From: Pseudomonadota bacterium
GTDB taxonomy: Bacteria; Pseudomonadota; Alphaproteobacteria; Sphingomonadales; Sphingomonadaceae
Direction: 5' to 3'
DNA: 43,964 bases
NCBI GenBank assembly: GCA_023416515.1
Contig: JAEZHP010000118.1
Span: forward strand, 1-43,964
Position numbers and translations under genes: made by a program
Shown here: one piece after another, positions 1 through 7,845 of the stretch
How the letters are laid out: each line of letters begins with the position of its first letter
Position numbering within the stretch: position 1 is the first letter of the stretch
The notes under the pieces: model-generated
What the model was told of the DNA's origin: nothing
What the model saw: the letters and a program-made list of their open reading frames with translations, nothing else
Database searches by the model: none

Positions 1-45
1 CTGTCGTATATGGCCCCGGCGCCAAGGCCCCCGAGCCCCGAGTCG

Positions 46-261
46 TTAGCTGAGATATTGAACCGGCGTGAAGGCGTGCGTTTGCTTCAGCAGTTCGACC
101 ACCCTCTCGCAGTCACGCTTATCCCTATAGCTCTCGCCTTGGGCAAGCGGTTCGCCGTTGGCCGCTCGGAGCCGCCAGCGCCACTCCGTCGGGGCGAGGG
201 CATTCGCCGCCCCTAAGCCGAAGCGGGGTGAGGGATAGATTTCGAAGTGGGTACCAATCAT
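46..261 (-). CDS. DUF1508 (YegP-like) small protein
   Basis: This 71-aa protein matches one DUF1508/YegP unit: an opening FEIY strand, then WRWRLRAANGEPLAQGESY, then a charged helix with C51 and VVELLK. That is the family pattern of a beta strand, 'RLKAANGE', 'SEGY' and 'K..C...I..VK'. YegP-type proteins are small soluble proteins of unknown function, often with two units; this one has a single unit. The ATG at 261 has a GGAAGGA ribosome site about 8 nt upstream. The next same-strand genes (535-1069) lie more than 270 nt upstream, so it is probably transcribed alone. The family call is confident; the function is unknown. Confidence 0.8.
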   Translation of the reverse strand: MIGTHFEIYPSPRFGLGAANALAPTEWRWRLRAANGEPLAQGESYRDKRDCERVVELLKQTHAFTPVQYLS

Positions 262-361
262 CGTTCATTTCCTTCCAGTTTGCCTGCGGAGGAACTTGAC
301 CGACGAGGATCCCTAGATCAGAACCTCGGTTGACCACGGCGGCCCCTCCGCAGGGGTTGCT

Positions 362-393
362 CGAAGCCGGGGCCCGGCAAGGCCCCGGCTTCG
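362..393. other. 13-bp perfect hairpin in an intergenic gap
   Basis: CGAAGCCGGGGCC (362-374) and GGCCCCGGCTTCG (381-393) form a perfect 13-bp stem around the loop CGGCAA. A weaker hairpin (CCCCT/AGGGG, 344-357) sits beside it. Neither side has a U tract after the stem, so it is not a textbook intrinsic terminator. It may be a REP-like palindrome or a 3'-end-stabilising hairpin for the minus-strand micro-operon ending at 535. I see no gene in the rest of 262-534. Confidence 0.6.
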
Positions 394-534
394 CTACAGT
401 GTCAAAAAGCCAAATGGCCATTCAACCGGCACAGTATCCGGTCGCGAATCGCCCGATGCAAGTGATGATGCGCGCATCATCCACAGGCATTCATGGTTTA
501 GAAAGAATTCGCTGGGCGGTTCTGTTACGCTGGA

Positions 535-615
535 TCAAATCCACGACCAGATAATGATAGCGAACACCGCCGCCTGGGCGCCGATAATCAACGCAAACTC
601 GATCTTGAGCCTCAT
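535..615 (-). CDS. 26-aa single-span membrane peptide
   Basis: Reading the minus strand from the ATG at 615 gives a 26-residue peptide with a basic start (MRLK) and a continuous hydrophobic stretch, FALIIGAQAAVFAIIIWSWI, that runs to the stop. This is one predicted transmembrane helix with almost nothing outside it. Its ATG overlaps the TGA of the helix-turn-helix gene (ATGA), which supports real translation by coupling. I do not recognise a family. It could be a phage-type or toxin-like membrane peptide, but nothing proves that. Confidence 0.5.
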   Translation of the reverse strand: MRLKIEFALIIGAQAAVFAIIIWSWI

Positions 616-893
616 TCGTCCGGCAACTCCTCGCTGAGCGCGTCGTCGCAGCCGCGCCAGCGGCCGCGCATCGGGCGCAGGCAGTCGGCGGATATCCCCA
701 TGGCGGCGGCTAGGCGCTCGCCCTGCTTCCCTCGCAGCCGCTTAGCCTCCTCGATGCGCTTCAGTTCGGAGGGCGACATGCCGGCGCGGCTGGCGAGCTC
801 GTTCGGGGTGAGCCCGAGATGCTTGCGCCAGACCGTCACCGGGAAGGCGCCGGCGTAGAGGCGCTCGATCAGATCGTCCGGAAGCTCGATCAC
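612..893 (-). CDS. Small XRE-type helix-turn-helix protein
   Basis: With the GTG start at 893 the product is 93 aa. Residues from about 18 to 65 read as an XRE/lambda-repressor-like helix-turn-helix: VTVWRKHLGLTPNELASRAG followed by MSPSELKRIEEAKR and LAAAMGIS. The start was chosen because the GTG overlaps the stop of the 59-aa gene upstream (GTGA). The longer reading to 1037 is Arg/Ser-rich and is the off-frame shadow of that gene. It is probably a DNA-binding regulator or the antitoxin-like member of the micro-operon. The acidic tail (SEELPDE) overlaps the next start. Confidence 0.7.
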   Translation of the reverse strand: MIELPDDLIERLYAGAFPVTVWRKHLGLTPNELASRAGMSPSELKRIEEAKRLRGKQGERLAAAMGISADCLRPMRGRWRGCDDALSEELPDE

Positions 894-1069
894 TCGCCGA
901 AGTCGCGCTGTGCGAGCCAGTCGGCCATCCTTGCTGCTACTTCGTCGGGCGGACCGAGCGGGACCCGATGGATGTTCTCGCCGGGCGAGCCTTGCCAATC
1001 GAGCATTACGGTGCCGGCGTCCTCGACCAGCTGCCACGACGGCCGATCTTGATCATTCGTTCCCGGCAT
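890..1069 (-). CDS. 59-aa protein heading a coupled micro-operon
   Basis: The ATG at 1069 follows GGGGAGAGAAC on the minus strand. It opens a 59-codon frame beginning MPGTNDQDRPSWQLVEDAG and ending MADWLAQRDFGE. Third codon positions are GC-rich, as in neighbouring genes. The stop overlaps the GTG of the helix-turn-helix gene by 4 nt. The protein is acidic and soluble, with a short beta-like middle (TVMLDWQG, NIHRVPLGP). I know no family. Small size and tight coupling to an XRE protein resemble toxin-antitoxin or phage immunity modules, but no toxin fold is visible. Confidence 0.55.
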   Translation of the reverse strand: MPGTNDQDRPSWQLVEDAGTVMLDWQGSPGENIHRVPLGPPDEVAARMADWLAQRDFGE

Positions 1070-1083
1070 GTTCTCTCCCCGCC

Positions 1084-1323
1084 ATGGCCGAATCGCAGCA
1101 TCATATCCTGAACGACGAAGAACTCCGCATCCTGTTCAGCTACTGCCTCAAGCGGTTACCGGCGAGCGTGATCAAGGATCTTCAAGGCAGCGCGGACAAG
1201 AGGGAGCGGGCGCTGGCGATCGGCACCGACATCGTGATTCAGAACCTTCGCCAGGCGAAGCACCTGGTGCTGCGCCCGCCGCCGCTGGCGGGGCACGCTG
1301 ACTGCAATTTCAGAGAGGGCTAG
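1084..1323 (+). CDS. 79-aa hypothetical protein
   Basis: The frame starts MAESQHHILNDEELRILFSY and is rich in helix-forming residues: 'YCLKRLPASVIKDLQ', 'KRERALAIGTDIVIQNL'. Third codon positions are strongly G/C, as expected for a real gene here. Its ATG lies only 14 bp from the ATG of the divergent 59-aa gene, so each promoter must lie at or inside the other gene. No clear Shine-Dalgarno sequence precedes it. The ORF stays open upstream on the same strand, but that part is a shadow of the minus-strand genes. Family unknown. Confidence 0.5.
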   Translation: MAESQHHILNDEELRILFSYCLKRLPASVIKDLQGSADKRERALAIGTDIVIQNLRQAKHLVLRPPPLAGHADCNFREG

Positions 1324-1361
1324 ACGTCGCCGCTTCCCAAGGCACGGTAACGGCCAATCGG

Positions 1362-1375
1362 CTTCACCCGCTCCA
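1362..1375 (+). repeat. tRNA-Gly 3'-end fragment, copy 1
   Basis: CTTCACCCGCTCCA equals the last 14 nt of a typical bacterial tRNA-Gly(GCC) gene (part of the T stem, acceptor strand, then TCCA). No tRNA body lies upstream. The same 13 nt recur at 1458-1470. A short tRNA 3' fragment without its gene is what site-specific integration at a tRNA leaves behind. The surrounding 1324-1436 holds no gene that I can support. Confidence 0.5.
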
Positions 1376-1436
1376 GTTCACGGCGCTCAGTGCAGGGGAA
1401 CCCTCTGATTCTTCGCTGGCGCTCCGCCGCAAGCGG

Positions 1437-4400
1437 CTACGCGCTGGGTTCGATTCCCTTCACCCGCTCCTCAGCCTCACGGACATTCATCGGTCCGGCG
1501 ACATCCTGAAGCGACGCGGCCAGTTCCGCTCGCCGGAACGGCTTGGTGAGGCGGGGGAAGTCGGTCGGGACACCGTCGCTCTCCGCATAGCCGGAAATGA
1601 GCAAGGCGGGCATGTCGCCCCGCCGACCCCGAAGTTCGTGGATCAACTCGGTGCCGGTCATTCCCGGCATGAGATGGTCGGTGACGAGAAGGTCGATCCG
1701 GGTGCCGCTGTCGAGCAGGCGAAGGGCCGACTCGGCGCTGTCCGCCTCGACGACGATGTAACCGAGGTCGGCGAGCATGTCGGCGGTGGTGGCGCGGACG
1801 ATCTCCTCGTCGTCCACCAGCAGAATAGTGCCAGCACCGGCGCTTCCGTCGAGATCGGATTCACTCGCCTGCTGCTCGGCCTGCTCCGACGTGGTCGGGA
1901 GGTGGAGCTCGACGACCGTTCCGACGCCGGGCTTGCTCTTGATGGTGAGCGCTCCGCCGAGCTGGGCGGCGAGACCGTGGACCATCGACAGGCCGAGGCC
2001 GGTGCCGCGGCCGACGCCCTTGGTCGAAAAGAAGGGCTCGATGGCACGCTTCAGCGTCGCCTCGTCCATTCCGACGCCGGTGTCAGCGACCGAGAGACGG
2101 ACATAAGCGCCCGGCGAAAGCCCGGGCGGGTTGCCGCGACCGAGCTGCTCGGCCTGGGCAGACACTGTGAGCGTGCCCCCGCCTGGCATCGCGTCGCGCG
2201 CGTTCACGGCGAGATTGAGGATCGCCATTTCGATCTGGTTGGGATCCGCCTTCACCGGCGGCAGCCCCGGGGCGACGTCCAGGCCGACCTTGACCTGCGG
2301 GCCCGACGTGCTGTCGACCAGCTCGATCATGTTCGCCATCAGGGTGCGAAGGTCGACGGCCACGGCCTGAAGCGGCTGTCGGCGGGCAAAGGCAAGCAAC
2401 CGCTGAACCAGGACCTTGGCCCGCTCGGCCGAGGCAAGGGCGCCGTCGACGAGGCGCTGCTCGCGTTCGCCGCCGACGCTTCGCCGCTGGAGCAGGTCGA
2501 GCGCGCCGATGATCGGGGTCAGCAGATTGTTGAAATCATGGGCGACTCCTCCGGTGAGCTGGCCCATGGATTCGAGCTTCTGGCTCTGGCGAAGCGCCTC
2601 CTGGGTGCGCTCGAGCTCCTCACGATGCGCCTTCTCGACGGTGATGTCGCGGCCGACGGCGTGGACCAGTCCTTCGTCCGGGACCGCGATCCAGGAAATC
2701 CAGCGATAGGAGCCATCGCTCGCCCGGTAGCGATTTTCGAAGCGGAAGGTGGTGACCCCTTCGGCAAGCTTGCCGAGCTCGGCCTCGGTCGGGGCGATAT
2801 CGTCGGGGTGGATGAATGTGACGAGGTTGTCGCCGAGAAGGTCCGACTGCGACCAGCCGAGAAGGGTCGTCCAGGCCGGATTGACCGCGTTGATAATGCC
2901 GTCGAAGCGGGCGACCACCATCATGTCGGTGGTGAGTCGCCACATGCGATCGCGGTCCGCGGTGCGCTCGGCGACCTGAGCCTCGAGAGTCTCGTTGAGT
3001 CGGCGAAGGGCCTCTTCGGTCCGGCGCTCCAGGTCGATGTCGAGACAGGCAACGACGGCGCCGGTGATCGCTCCGATCTCGTCGCGGATCGGAGCTCCGA
3101 TCAGCCGGAGCCAAGCCTGGCGGCCGTCGCGACGCTGATAGAGGACTTCGAGCTCGGGCCTCTCTTCTTCGCCGCCCAAGGCGCGGGCGAGCGGATAGGA
3201 TTCCGGCGCGACCTGCCGGCCGTCGGCGTGATGGGCGACCCAGTCAGCGTAGGAATCGACGTCCTCGGACGGAAGCACCGGATGGCCGAACACCTCCTCG
3301 ACCTGGGCATTGCCGCCGATGATACGGCCGCTAGGAGCCTCCGCGAGCACGACTCCGACCGGAACCGCGTCAAACACGGCGCGCAGTCGAGCCTCGCTCT
3401 CGCGGAGGGCCTCGAGCGTCTCGCGCCGCCCCGTGACGTCCAGGAGGACGCCGGGAAACCGGAGCGGTGCGCCGTCCGCGGAAAATGAGACCTGCCCGTT
3501 CGCTTCGACCCAACGCCAGCCGCCGCCGTGGCGGCGGACGCGATATTCGCAGCGATAGTCGCCGCCGCGGCCGAGCACCTCGGCAATCGCCTCCGAAACG
3601 CGGCCACGATCGTCGACGTGGATCGATTCCATGACTTGGTCGAGCGGCAGTCCCGTGCGGCAGAGTTCCGGATCGAGATCGAAGGAACGGGCAAAGCGCT
3701 CGTCGGCAGTGAACACATCCCCGGGAACGTCCCAGACCCAGGTGCCGACGATGGCGCCGGCATCGAGAGCCAGCTGGAGCCGCTCGGAGGCGGCGCGCGC
3801 CTCAGCTTCGCTGACCCTGAGCCGCGCATCGGCGCGCGTCCGCTCGACGGCGGCCCAGGTGCGATCCGCGACTTCGGTCACGAGATCGGCATCACGCTCC
3901 GTCCAGGACCGCGGGGAATTGGCATGAACATAGAGAGCCGCGCGCATGTGACCGTCCTTGACCAAGGACGCGGTGATCGCTGCGCGGGTGTCGATTGCGT
4001 CGAACGCCGCAAGGCTTTCGGGCGAATTGGTGCGCGGATCCTCGGCGACGTCAGGGATCAGTAGAGGAATTCCGGCCTTCAGGCTCGAATGGACGTCGGG
4101 GCCGAATCCGGCGAGGTCATGGGTTCCTTCGCGGCCGGGCACGGTGCCGTCGGTCCAATTGCGCTCGGTGGTGAAGTAGCGGGCCGATTCCTCGACCTCG
4201 CCATAGCCGACGCGGCTTGCGCCGAGATGGCGGCCCAGCGCCTCCTCTGCCGCCGCGATGATCGCCTGCGGGTCTGAGAGGGTGCGAATTCGATCGCTCA
4301 GCTCCAGCAGGAAGCGGTTGCGGCGCTCGGTGAAGATTCTGTCGGTGACTTCGTGGCCTTGGTTGAAGACTCCGACGACCGCTCCGTCCTCGCCGCGGAT

Positions 4401-4823
4401 CGGCGTGAAGCTGTAGTTCCAATAGGTTTCCTGGACGCGGCCGTTGCGCTCCATCGGGAGCATCTGGTCGAAGGTGGAGAAACCCTCGCCCCTGGTCATC
4501 ACGTCCTGGAATTGGGGCCCGACGACCCCCCAGATATCGGGCCACACCTCGGCGCCGGGGCGACCGAGAGCCCAGGGATGGCGCTCGGCAGGGATCGGGG
4601 CCCAGGCGTCGTTGTAGAAGAGGCGGAGCTCGTCGCCCCAATAGATGGCGGTGGGGAAGGCCGAGTGGAGACAGATCGACAGAGCCGAACGAAGCGACTG
4701 AGGCCAGGTATCCGGAGGCCCGAGCGGAGTCGCCGTCCAGTCGGTGCCGCGGATCAGGGCGCCGAGGTCGCCGCCGCCGGCGAGGAATTGCTGCGGATCG
4801 GGCAGCCGGTTCGAATCGCTCAC
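1437..4823 (-). CDS. Hybrid sensor histidine kinase with PAS, GAF and receiver domains
   Basis: This 1128-aa protein has an N-terminal PAS-like domain (about 15-165, with WPQSLRSALS and YWNYSFTPI), a GAF domain (about 170-330) and three further PAS domains (about 345-465, 475-600, 625-735). These are followed by HisKA (about 740-815, phospho-acceptor His762 in GGVAHDFNNLL), an ATPase (about 855-980; DTGVGM, GTGLGLS) and a receiver (about 998-1110; phospho-acceptor Asp1049, Lys1094). No membrane segments are evident, so it probably senses a cytosolic signal, perhaps light, redox or a bound ligand. It starts with GTG. No separate response regulator is adjacent. The last ten residues derive from a tRNA-Gly fragment and are probably not native. 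Confidence 0.9.
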   Translation of the reverse strand: MSDSNRLPDPQQFLAGGGDLGALIRGTDWTATPLGPPDTWPQSLRSALSICLHSAFPTAIYWGDELRLFYNDAWAPIPAERHPWALGRPGAEVWPDIWGVVGPQFQDVMTRGEGFSTFDQMLPMERNGRVQETYWNYSFTPIRGEDGAVVGVFNQGHEVTDRIFTERRNRFLLELSDRIRTLSDPQAIIAAAEEALGRHLGASRVGYGEVEESARYFTTERNWTDGTVPGREGTHDLAGFGPDVHSSLKAGIPLLIPDVAEDPRTNSPESLAAFDAIDTRAAITASLVKDGHMRAALYVHANSPRSWTERDADLVTEVADRTWAAVERTRADARLRVSEAEARAASERLQLALDAGAIVGTWVWDVPGDVFTADERFARSFDLDPELCRTGLPLDQVMESIHVDDRGRVSEAIAEVLGRGGDYRCEYRVRRHGGGWRWVEANGQVSFSADGAPLRFPGVLLDVTGRRETLEALRESEARLRAVFDAVPVGVVLAEAPSGRIIGGNAQVEEVFGHPVLPSEDVDSYADWVAHHADGRQVAPESYPLARALGGEEERPELEVLYQRRDGRQAWLRLIGAPIRDEIGAITGAVVACLDIDLERRTEEALRRLNETLEAQVAERTADRDRMWRLTTDMMVVARFDGIINAVNPAWTTLLGWSQSDLLGDNLVTFIHPDDIAPTEAELGKLAEGVTTFRFENRYRASDGSYRWISWIAVPDEGLVHAVGRDITVEKAHREELERTQEALRQSQKLESMGQLTGGVAHDFNNLLTPIIGALDLLQRRSVGGEREQRLVDGALASAERAKVLVQRLLAFARRQPLQAVAVDLRTLMANMIELVDSTSGPQVKVGLDVAPGLPPVKADPNQIEMAILNLAVNARDAMPGGGTLTVSAQAEQLGRGNPPGLSPGAYVRLSVADTGVGMDEATLKRAIEPFFSTKGVGRGTGLGLSMVHGLAAQLGGALTIKSKPGVGTVVELHLPTTSEQAEQQASESDLDGSAGAGTILLVDDEEIVRATTADMLADLGYIVVEADSAESALRLLDSGTRIDLLVTDHLMPGMTGTELIHELRGRRGDMPALLISGYAESDGVPTDFPRLTKPFRRAELAASLQDVAGPMNVREAEERVKGIEPSA
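1446..1470 (+). repeat. tRNA-Gly 3'-end fragment, copy 2 (in the kinase C-terminus)
   Basis: The T-loop GGGTTCGATTCCC followed by TTCACCCGCTCC matches the T arm and acceptor 3' strand of tRNA-Gly(GCC). The 70 nt before it do not form a tRNA and lack the expected 5' GCGGGTG start. On the minus strand it encodes the last residues of the histidine kinase, ERVKGIEPSA, a tail typical of reading antisense through a tRNA-Gly end. It is probably an attachment-site scar or the edge of an integrated element. Confidence 0.55.
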
Positions 4824-4911
4824 GGCAGTCTTGCCTTGTACTGGAGTCGGCCCCCCGGCCGAAAACTGCCTAGTCGATTAAAACCGCTGCCGAAAAGAGC
4901 CAAAATGCGGG

Positions 4912-5799
4912 TCAGGCCGTTGGCTCGGGGGCGCTCTGGCGCTTGTCCTCGGTATTGGTGTCGAAGTCGCCGGCGTCGTGGCGCTCGTGAAGCTGTTCAG
5001 ACAAGTCGCCCGTAACGCGGTTGACCATTCGGCCGCGCTTGACCGCGGGACGCTCGGCGAGGGCGTCGGCCCAGCGGATGACATTGGGATATTCGTGGAC
5101 GCTGAGGAATTCGGCGGCGTCATAGGCCTCGCCTCGAACGACCGCTCCGTACCAGGGCCAGATCGCCATGTCGGCGATCGTATAGTCGGAGCCCGCGACA
5201 TACTCGCTCTCGGCGAGGCGGCGGTCGAGGACGTCGAGCTGCCGCTTCGCCTCCATCGCGTAGCGGTTGATCGCATATTCGATCTTGAACGGTGCATAGG
5301 CGTAGAAATGGCCGAAGCCGCCGCCGAGGAAGGGCGCGCTGCCCATCTGCCAGAACAGCCAGGACAAGGCTTCCGCGCGTGCGGGATATTGGCTCGGAAG
5401 GAACGCTCCGAATTTCTCGGCCAGGTACATGAGGATGGCGCCGGATTCGAATACCCGAACGGGTTCCGGCCCGCTGCGATCGAGGAGGGCGGGAATCTTG
5501 GAGTTGGGGTTGACCGCGACGAAGCCGCTGGAGAACTGGTCCCCTTCCGAAATCCGGATCAGCCAGGCGTCATATTCGGCCTCGCTGATGCCGAGCGCGA
5601 GCAGCTCCTCGAGCATGATCGTGACTTTGACGCCGTTGGGGGTACCAAGCGAATAGAGCTGCAGGGAATGCTTGCCGACCGGCAGCTCCTTGTCGTGGGT
5701 CGCTCCGGCGATGGGGCGGTTGATGTTGGCGAACTTGCCGCCGCTTTCGCTGTCCCAGGTCCACACGCGGGGAGGGGTGTAGCTGTCGGTGTCGCTCAT
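4912..5799 (-). CDS. yghU: Glutathione-dependent disulfide-bond oxidoreductase, YghU type
   Basis: This 295-aa product has the layout of YghU/Ure2p-like Nu-class GST relatives. An N-terminal leader has VWTWDSESGGKFANINRPIAG. A thioredoxin-like domain follows (LQLYSLGTPNGVKVTIMLEE; NPNSKIPALLD; ESGAILMYLAEKF), then a helical C-terminal domain (YAPFKIEYAINRYAMEAKRQ; DYTIADMAIWPW). YghU binds two glutathiones and reduces disulfides in the cytosol. The ATG at 5799 is preferred over 5805 because GAGGAG lies 7 nt before it but only about 1 nt before the other. It is encoded alone, between the kinase and a divergent operon. Confidence 0.92.
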   Translation of the reverse strand: MSDTDSYTPPRVWTWDSESGGKFANINRPIAGATHDKELPVGKHSLQLYSLGTPNGVKVTIMLEELLALGISEAEYDAWLIRISEGDQFSSGFVAVNPNSKIPALLDRSGPEPVRVFESGAILMYLAEKFGAFLPSQYPARAEALSWLFWQMGSAPFLGGGFGHFYAYAPFKIEYAINRYAMEAKRQLDVLDRRLAESEYVAGSDYTIADMAIWPWYGAVVRGEAYDAAEFLSVHEYPNVIRWADALAERPAVKRGRMVNRVTGDLSEQLHERHDAGDFDTNTEDKRQSAPEPTA

Positions 5800-5894
5800 C
5801 GTCATTCTCCTCAAACCCGGACGTCGCGGCTGATCTGGTGCGGCGCAGCGCGGTTCCAAGGGGAAACGTTTCGGATGCGGCGCGTTGGCGAGCC

Positions 5895-6122
5895 GTGCCG
5901 CGCTATTATTTCAACATCTGCTCAGAGGAATTCGAGGAGACCGATCTGGTGGGGGAGCATTGCCCCGACGACCTGGCCGCGCTCAAGGAGGCGCTTCGCC
6001 AGGCGAGCTCGATCGTCGAGCAGCAGCTCTTCTTCAACAAGGTGGTCGACGCCTGGATCGAAGTGGAGGACGAAGACCATCGCGAGGTGATGCGCCTGCC
6101 GCTCAGAGCGGCCGCCTACTGA
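5895..6122 (+). CDS. DUF6894-like small protein
   Basis: With GTG at 5895 the 75-aa product begins MPRYYFNICSEEFEETDLVG, the pattern of the DUF6894 family (PRYYF, then an acidic 'D..G' and a helix of AL..A). Longer upstream readings add Arg-rich residues that do not fit the family. The function is unknown; such proteins are common in sphingomonads and rhizobia. Its stop overlaps the start of the lipid kinase by one base (TGATG), so it leads a three-gene operon. No strong Shine-Dalgarno sequence is seen. Confidence 0.7.
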   Translation: MPRYYFNICSEEFEETDLVGEHCPDDLAALKEALRQASSIVEQQLFFNKVVDAWIEVEDEDHREVMRLPLRAAAY

Positions 6123-6952
6123 TGCACCGGCTGTGGCTGATCACCAATCCGTCGTCGGGATCCGCGAGCCCCGAGAAATGCGCGGCGATCGAGGCGATCT
6201 TCGAGGAGCGTGGGCTCGAGCTTGGGGGCCGGACGATCTTTCCCGAGGACGGGCTGCCGGCGGTCGAGGAGCTGATCGAGGCCCAGGTCGACACGGTGGT
6301 GCTGTTCGCAGGGGACGGGACCGTCAACGCGGCCGCTTGCAAATATGACCGATGGAGAGGCGAGGTGCTGGTGCTGCCGGGCGGCACCATGAACATCCTC
6401 GCCAAACGCCTCCACGGCGCCGCCGACCCGCATGACATCGTCCACAAGGCGCATGAGCAGGGGGCGGGCCGGGCGATGCCGTTCGTCGAGTCGGGGCCTC
6501 ACCGGGCTTTCTGCTCGCTCATCATCGGCCCCGCCGCGGCTTGGGCACAGGCGCGCGAGGCGGTTCGCTACCGGGCATTCACCCGGCTTCGGCGGGCGGT
6601 CCGCGTCGCGTGGGCGCGGACGTGGGCGAAGGGCGTATGCCTGTTCGACGGCACCAAGGTGCGCGGCGCCTACAAGGCCCTGCTGATCAGTCCCGAGGAC
6701 GGCTGGCTGAAGATTTCCGCCTTCACCGCGCGCGGCTTCATGGACGCGGCCAAGCTCGGCTGGGAATGGCTGACCGGCAACTGGCAGGACGCGCCGACAG
6801 TCGACAATGTCCGGTCGGCGCACGTCACGGTGACCGGCCCGCGCGCGATCCATGCCTTGTTCGACGGCGAGGAGGTGATGTTGAAGTCGCCGGCGCGGAT
6901 CAGCTCGGGAGTGAGCAACCTCTCCTTCATCGCGACCGTTGAAGCTCCATGA
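6122..6952 (+). CDS. Diacylglycerol kinase-family lipid kinase
   Basis: The 276-aa protein has the nucleotide-binding signature of the DAGK catalytic domain: ITNPSSGS near residue 7, FAGDGTVN at 62-69 and LPGGTMNILA at 85-94. A beta-rich C-terminal domain carries an ALFDGEEV motif, as in YegS/DgkB-type kinases. It would phosphorylate a diacylglycerol, sphingoid or related lipid with ATP at the cytoplasmic membrane face. Sphingomonads make sphingolipids, so a sphingoid substrate is possible but only inferred. It overlaps the genes on both sides (TGATG and ATGA). Confidence 0.88.
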   Translation: MHRLWLITNPSSGSASPEKCAAIEAIFEERGLELGGRTIFPEDGLPAVEELIEAQVDTVVLFAGDGTVNAAACKYDRWRGEVLVLPGGTMNILAKRLHGAADPHDIVHKAHEQGAGRAMPFVESGPHRAFCSLIIGPAAAWAQAREAVRYRAFTRLRRAVRVAWARTWAKGVCLFDGTKVRGAYKALLISPEDGWLKISAFTARGFMDAAKLGWEWLTGNWQDAPTVDNVRSAHVTVTGPRAIHALFDGEEVMLKSPARISSGVSNLSFIATVEAP

Positions 6953-7698
6953 TCCGTCTCTTCCATGTCTCCGACCTTCATTTCGGCCGCCAGGACCAGG
7001 CCGCGATCGACTGGTTCGCCGCGACGGTCCATGCCGAGCGGCCGGCGGCGGTGATTTGCACGGGCGACCTCACCCAGCGCGCTCGGAGCGCCGAGTTCGA
7101 GGCAGCGACCCGCTTCCTGGAAACGCTGCCGGTGCCGGTGACCATCGAGCCCGGCAATCACGACTTGCCCTACTTCAATCCGTTCGAGCGCTTCTTCAGC
7201 CCGTATCGGCGCTACGGCCGGCTGGAGCGGATGATCGAGCGGCCGCTGGACGTGGCCAACGTCGTGGTGGTTCCGCTCAAGACGACCGCTCGCTTCCAGC
7301 TTCGGCGCAACTGGTCGTGGGGCGTGGTCGGGCGGCGGTCGCTTGCGAAGACCCTGGCGCTGCTCGAAAGCGTCGGCGACGACCAGGTGAAGCTGGTCGC
7401 CTGCCACCATCCCTTGATCGACCGCGAAGGCGGGGAGTCGACCGCAAAGACCATCCGGGGACGCGAGGCGCTGGAGGCGCTTGCGGCGGCCGGAGCCCAT
7501 GCAGTGTTGTCCGGCCACGTCCACACGCCGTTCGACCTTCAGGTGCCGGTCGCCGGGGGCGCCACCATCCGCAAGATCGGTGCCGGGACCCTGTCGGAAC
7601 GGGTGCGCGAGGCGCCGCCCTCGTTCAACGAGATCAGGGTCGGGGAGGGCGGCGCGTTGGAAGTGATGCACCGCTGGATGGATAGCCCCGGCGCCTGA
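6949..7698 (+). CDS. Calcineurin-like metallophosphoesterase
   Basis: The 249-aa product shows all metal-binding blocks of the family: SDLHFG (Asp9, His11), GD at 39-40, GNHD at 69-72, CHHP near 145 and GHVHTP near 187. This resembles the CpdA/3',5'-cNMP phosphodiesterase and YfcE-like groups; the true substrate cannot be told. It overlaps the lipid kinase by ATGA, so the two are translated together. A role in removing the kinase product or a lipid phosphate is a reasonable guess from context. A strong hairpin includes its stop codon. Confidence 0.88.
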   Translation: MIRLFHVSDLHFGRQDQAAIDWFAATVHAERPAAVICTGDLTQRARSAEFEAATRFLETLPVPVTIEPGNHDLPYFNPFERFFSPYRRYGRLERMIERPLDVANVVVVPLKTTARFQLRRNWSWGVVGRRSLAKTLALLESVGDDQVKLVACHHPLIDREGGESTAKTIRGREALEALAAAGAHAVLSGHVHTPFDLQVPVAGGATIRKIGAGTLSERVREAPPSFNEIRVGEGGALEVMHRWMDSPGA

Positions 7699-7712
7699 AA
7701 GGCGGCCGGGGC
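7685..7712. terminator. Hairpin between convergent genes with the stop codon in its loop
   Basis: GCCCCGG-CGCC (7685-7695) pairs with GGCG-(G bulge)-CCGGGGC (7701-7712) around the loop TGAAA, which contains the TGA of the metallophosphoesterase gene. The stem is 11 bp with one bulge. U-rich sequence follows only after about 10 nt, so termination by this hairpin alone is uncertain. It lies 10 bp from the end of the convergent 40-aa gene and could serve both strands. Confidence 0.45.
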
Positions 7713-7722
7713 CGACCCGCTA

Positions 7723-7845
7723 TTATTTCTTCGTCTGAGTCGAGTCGGTGCTGCTCTTCTTGCCGCCCTTCTCGGTCGTCTGCTGAGTCGTGCCGCTCTT
7801 GAGAGTGCTAGGATCCGTCTCGCTGGGCTTTTGCGGTTCGAGCAT
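7723..7845 (-). CDS. 40-aa Ser/Thr/Lys-rich peptide
   Basis: The ATG at 7845 is preceded by GGAAGGGAGAAGAAC, a good ribosome site. The product starts MLEPQKPSETDPSTLKSG and ends in a Lys/Ser/Thr/Gln-rich tail (KGGKKSSTDSTQTKK). No hydrophobic segment is present, so it is predicted to be disordered and cytosolic. I recognise no family. The longer open frame to 8220 is Arg/Ala/Pro-rich and looks like a shadow of other sequence, so the short form is chosen. Confidence 0.5.
   Translation of the reverse strand: MLEPQKPSETDPSTLKSGTTQQTTEKGGKKSSTDSTQTKK

Noticed and set aside
1397..1470. A complete tRNA-Gly gene
   Set aside because: Only the T loop and acceptor 3' strand match; no 5' acceptor, D arm or anticodon arm can be formed.
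1638..3488. 616-aa open frame on the plus strand
   Set aside because: It is antisense to the hybrid histidine kinase, whose domains are unmistakable; high GC keeps opposite frames open.
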